Source of the DNA: Motacilla alba alba
Taxonomy: Eukaryota; Chordata; Aves; Passeriformes; Motacillidae
Direction of reading: 5' to 3'
Assembly: GCF_015832195.1 (NCBI RefSeq)
Contig: NC_052027.1
Span: 16,984,149-17,048,148, forward strand
DNA length: 64,000 nucleotides
The notes under the pieces were generated by a model. That model was not told where the DNA came from. It saw nothing but the letters and a program-made list of their open reading frames with translations, and did not search any database. Positions 60,146-64,000 of the stretch are shown piece after piece. The position numbers and the translations under genes are program-made. Numbering within the stretch: position 1 is the stretch's first letter; the number at the start of each line of letters is the position of its first letter.

Positions 60146-63100
60146 TGATTTGAATGACCAATTTTAATCTTGCTTTGCAATGAGCTTTTATTTTTTTGAT
60201 GACAGGGTGATTGCTCTTGAAGAGTGGCTGTCAGTGAAGCAGCCCCTTTTTCAAGGCTAACTAATAGCTATAAAAACCCAATTAAAAGTGATGTGGATTT
60301 ACAGGTATCTGTGCAAACTAACTGTTTGCAGATTCTTGTGTAAATTTTATTTAGTAGATGATGATTTATGTCTTTATGGCAGGTGTATTTGGATGTCCTG
60401 ATCTATTTGGACTGGGAAAGGAGTTCCAACACAAAAAAACCATTCTAATTTATTTAAAATAGGTCACTGGTGACTGGACAAGCTGTTTCTGGGAAGGGGT
60501 ACCCAGGCTGGAGGAAAACTACCCAATGCCTCTCCTCTGCTTCTCAGTCCTAAAGAGGCTCAAGGTTTGTGGTAGGGCCCTGAGCCCCATGGGAAAGCCC
60601 CTTGCCTTTGTCTGGGGTCACTGGAGCCAGGAGCTGGTGCCTGCCCCTCTGCCTGGTTCGTTTCTCCTCTGCCATGGGAAGGGAGCTGCCTGGGATGGCT
60701 TTGTCATGGGTTTAGGATTAACCCTCCTTCTGGACTCCTTCCAGGTTGCCTTCTCAGGTCTCTCCTATCCAAGCATGACAAGTTCTGGCTGGATGGGACC
60801 TTTCCTCCCCCTGCGTGTTGTCCTTGTGGCCGGCCCTGTGGGCCTCCATCCTCCAGCTCTGCATCCCGCTGTGCCTCACTGCAGCTCTGCAGCTCTTCAC
60901 CATCATCTGATGCAGTTCCTGGGAAAGCCAGCACAACCCAGGAAGGGCTGTATGGGACACCCAGCCGTGTCCAGACCATGAACAGGAGAGGGGTGTGTGC
61001 TGGGCCTGTCTCCTCCAAGGTGCACAGCCACACTTTGTGCCTATTTTATTTGTCAATAATTGCATCCTTTCAGCAACAAAATAACCCAGAGGAAGGTCTG
61101 GGCTGTCCAAAGGGTTTTGTGGAAGATCAAACCTGCCCTGGGCAGCCTATTGCTCCTTTGACCAGCATTTAGTACCCAGAAGGGTGTCTTGGGATCATGG
61201 CATCTGCTTGCATTTCTTTTGCTGCAGCCATAGATTTGTGTTTCACAGATTGTGTGGCTAGCTGAATTATAAATTATTCATGACAGGCAACTTATCGTGT
61301 TTATCTGGAATAATTGAGCAATTAAGTCTGTTTAGGTATGTAAAAAGATTGTGCAGTGGCTTGTCTATCTTCAGGCCCTGAATTCTGCGAGAGCATTTGT
61401 TACATATTTAATCCAGAATAACAACAACAAGAAAAAAAGAAAGGCAGAAGATACACTTTGCTTTGATGCCCTGATCCACTATGATGTGTTCATTTGCTCA
61501 AGTTTTTCATTCCAGTGGCTTCACTCGTAAATACACACTAGCCCAGGATAAATTAGACTTAACTTGGCTCCTTCAGTCTGGAGAAAGTGTGAGGCCATAA
61601 CATCAGGTCTTCAACCCTGTCTGTGAAAACACTTTGGGCTGTTTATGCCAGCACCAGAATTGTTTTTACTGTTTAAAGCCTTCCATCCTAGACACGTGGG
61701 TCAGAGGATCACGCTCCTCTCTGCCCTCGTCACTGCTGTGCTATACTCAGATGTTGATGCTGCCGAGCTAGTGCAAAGTTTGGGGGTGAAAGGACCTTTA
61801 AATATTCAAGAGTGTTTAGTTTTGTCGCTGAGCTGCAGCCATTATCTGCCATTGCTGTAGCTGTCCAGGAGGCTTCCCAAAGGAGCTGGAAGCTCATGCG
61901 CAAGGCTACAACAGGGACCACTCAGAGCTGAATAAATGTGAGCCGTGCAGTAAATGGATGATTTTATTCTGTGTTACTAATAGGAAACTGGGCTGCTTTT
62001 AAATTGATCTGTTACAAGTCTATTTACTGGGAGCAGCCTGTGCTCTTTATAGCATTAGAGCTGTGAATTGCATCGCTGCTGCACATGACACCCCGAGGAG
62101 CCCCGTGGCCTCATGTATTCCTCTTCTTTGGGCAGGAGGTACCAGGGAATGGAAAGTTTTGAGCTCCTCTGCTCCCTTCCAGGCTGCTATTTTAGTTCTG
62201 CAGGAGACAATGAGTGAGCAGGACCGGAGGCTCCTGTTACTCAGGACGTCCGTCCTTCTGCTGGCGGCAGGGCACGGGAGCAGCAGCAGAAAAAGGCACA
62301 GCAAGCCATTAGGCTCTCCTTGGCCGAGAGGGCTCCCGTGGAAGTCCCGCATTACGGAGCGAGAGGGACCTGGGGCTGCACTTAGAGCACCTCGGCGTGC
62401 AGAGCTCGGGAGGTTAAAGCCCGGGGTGAGCTCTCTGCCCTGCTCCCTGCCCGGCCCAGGGAACAGCATCCTCCCAGCACGTACAGACGTCCAAATCTTT
62501 CATGCGCTCCTGCGGACGAGGAACAAAGGCTGTCTAAACAGGAGCTAGTGAGGCAGCAAATCGCACAAGAAACCTTCCCTAATGAACTGGAAGGACTTGT
62601 CCCTTTGCCTCGGGCGGCGGCACTGCCGGTTTGCTTAGCTAGGCAGCGCCTTGTTTGGCGGGGGACCCACGCTCCGGGGGGAGCAGAGGAGCAGCGCTGG
62701 GTCTGGCGCTGGAAAGGTTTCCTCTGCCCATCTGCCAGCAAGGGCAAGCGGTGAAGGAGGGGATGCTCTCACTTCCTGAGGAGCTAGCCATGGGGGATGC
62801 TGCCGGGGAGCACCGTCCTGCCTATGACGGCGGATCGAGGTCAGTTGCAAAGCTGTTGGGTGTGCAGTTATTTCCTTTGATCGTGTGCTTCATCCCTGTG
62901 TCCGTGGTTGCGTGGTGCAGGGAAAGATGGACCGAGCAGTGAGGTGCAGGTGCTGGAGGTCATCTTTGAAACTGCAGAGCCTCGTGGGGGTCAGTGCCTC
63001 CTGACGCCCTTTGGAGAGAGGAGACGTGCTCAAGTAGCCTGGGGTTGGTTCAGGGAGTGCTAACCAGAGAAAGGAAACTGTTTGAGAAGTGACTCATAGG

Positions 63101-63856
63101 ATGAAATGGCACTGTCTTATTTCGCAGCTCGATTCTCTGGACAAACGCAGTTTCCCATCTGTTATTTGCAGAGAAGGAGATGAGTTTGGGGGTTGGTTCC
63201 TCTCACTCGCCAGCAAGCGAGCAAGTTGATTATTTTCTGGCAAGCATTAGCAGGATGATTACTGACGGCTCCGGTGGCTTCCCCTTCTGGGCAGGAGTGC
63301 CAAGGACTAGATTTTATTTATATTGAGATGTTTGAAGATAAAGATGAGCATAAGGTGGCCTTTTTGACAAGTGACTCGGTGCCTCTGTGACCAATTCCCC
63401 TGTCAATTAAGTGCTGAAACACTCCTAATTGCACATTTTCTCTGGAGCCCTGGATTCTCCTCAAACTGTGCTTTAGATTTGGACCAGGAAGCTTCAGCCC
63501 ACGCTGCCTGCATGTTTGCATCCGCCTCCTCTCCACCTGGATGCAGGCGTGAATTCTGATGATGTCTTGACATGCAGCCTGGCCCTGGGCACACAACAGC
63601 TCCTGCACCCTGGGCTGCTCGTGGTCCTCCCAAGGCACCTCAGGAGACTCCATCTCCTGGTGTTATCTGTGCCCCTCAGCTTGGACTCTGGCTGATACAG
63701 CACAGAACAGCCGCCACGGGATGCTTTGCAGCTCCTCTTTGCATTTGCATGTAGGCTGTGCACTGATCCAAACAACCAGGGCTGCTTTTCCTGCCCTCCA
63801 CACACGGGCAACATGGCAAACTGTCCCTGGGCTGCTGTAGGAGAACTCAGCAACAG

Positions 63857-64000
63857 GATCGTGGAATGGTTTGGCTTGGAAGGGACCTTCAAGATACCTC
63901 GCTCCACCCCCCTGCCATGGGTGCGGACACCTTCCACTAGACAAGATTGCTCAGGGCCCCATCCAACCTTTGCCTCAAACACTTCCAGAGAGAGTTTAGT
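63857..64000 (-). mobile_element. CR1 LINE 3' fragment (antisense), cut by the window edge
   Basis: GATCGTGGAATGGTTTGGCT, GGAAGGGACCTTCAAGATAC, CCTTCCACTAGACAAGATTG and CAAACACTTCCAGAGAGAG are CR1 antisense 3' text. The copy continues past the right edge. Confidence 0.9.

Larger units (their letters stand above)
47050..64000 (+). other. BSN: BSN intron 2, 5' part (at least 17 kb)
   Basis: The exon that should start VKEWLCLNC and complete the zinc finger is not found, so the intron continues past the right edge. It contains CR1 fragments, one solo LTR and a CpG-rich island at about 54.6-55.5 kb. Confidence 0.8.

Overview
The window is a stretch of bird nuclear genome, most likely a songbird. 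Three vertebrate genes lie head to tail on the + strand with spliceosomal GT-AG introns and CpG-island promoters. Interspersed repeats are sparse and almost all CR1 LINE fragments, with one solo LTR that resembles passerine endogenous-retrovirus LTRs as I remember them. There is no bacterial, plasmid or phage content. Species and chromosome cannot be read from the sequence; synteny suggests the bird counterpart of human 3p21.31.

Layout. (1) 1-1690: the last five coding exons and 3' UTR of CAMKV, a CaM-kinase-like vesicle-associated pseudokinase, with an expanded Pro/Ala/Thr tail. (2) 1691-2120: a short GC-rich intergenic segment and the TRAIP promoter. (3) 2121-21004: the complete TRAIP gene, a replisome RING E3 ligase. 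All 15 coding exons could be placed with consistent splice phases, giving a 463-residue protein; the 3' UTR runs to about 22.1 kb. (4) 22.1-24.97 kb: an intergenic region holding about 1.07 kb of degenerate 60-62-bp tandem repeats, each carrying a CCAAT box and CRE-like octamers, which runs straight into the GC-rich BSN promoter. (5) 24972-64000: the 5' part of BSN (Bassoon), a presynaptic active-zone scaffold. Only coding exon 1 (24972-25132) and exon 2 (46650-47049) are present; the rest is a 21.5-kb intron 1 and at least 17 kb of intron 2.

The three genes are not a functional operon. CAMKV and BSN are neuronal, whereas TRAIP is a proliferation and genome-stability gene. The most unusual object is the CCAAT/CRE array upstream of BSN. 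Next come the direct TRAIP-BSN adjacency, which differs from the human order as I know it, a solo LTR nested in an older CR1 with an unusually long flanking direct repeat, and an internal CpG-rich island with a GC minisatellite in BSN intron 2. I saw no tRNA, rRNA, recognisable small RNA gene, CRISPR array or other protein-coding gene.
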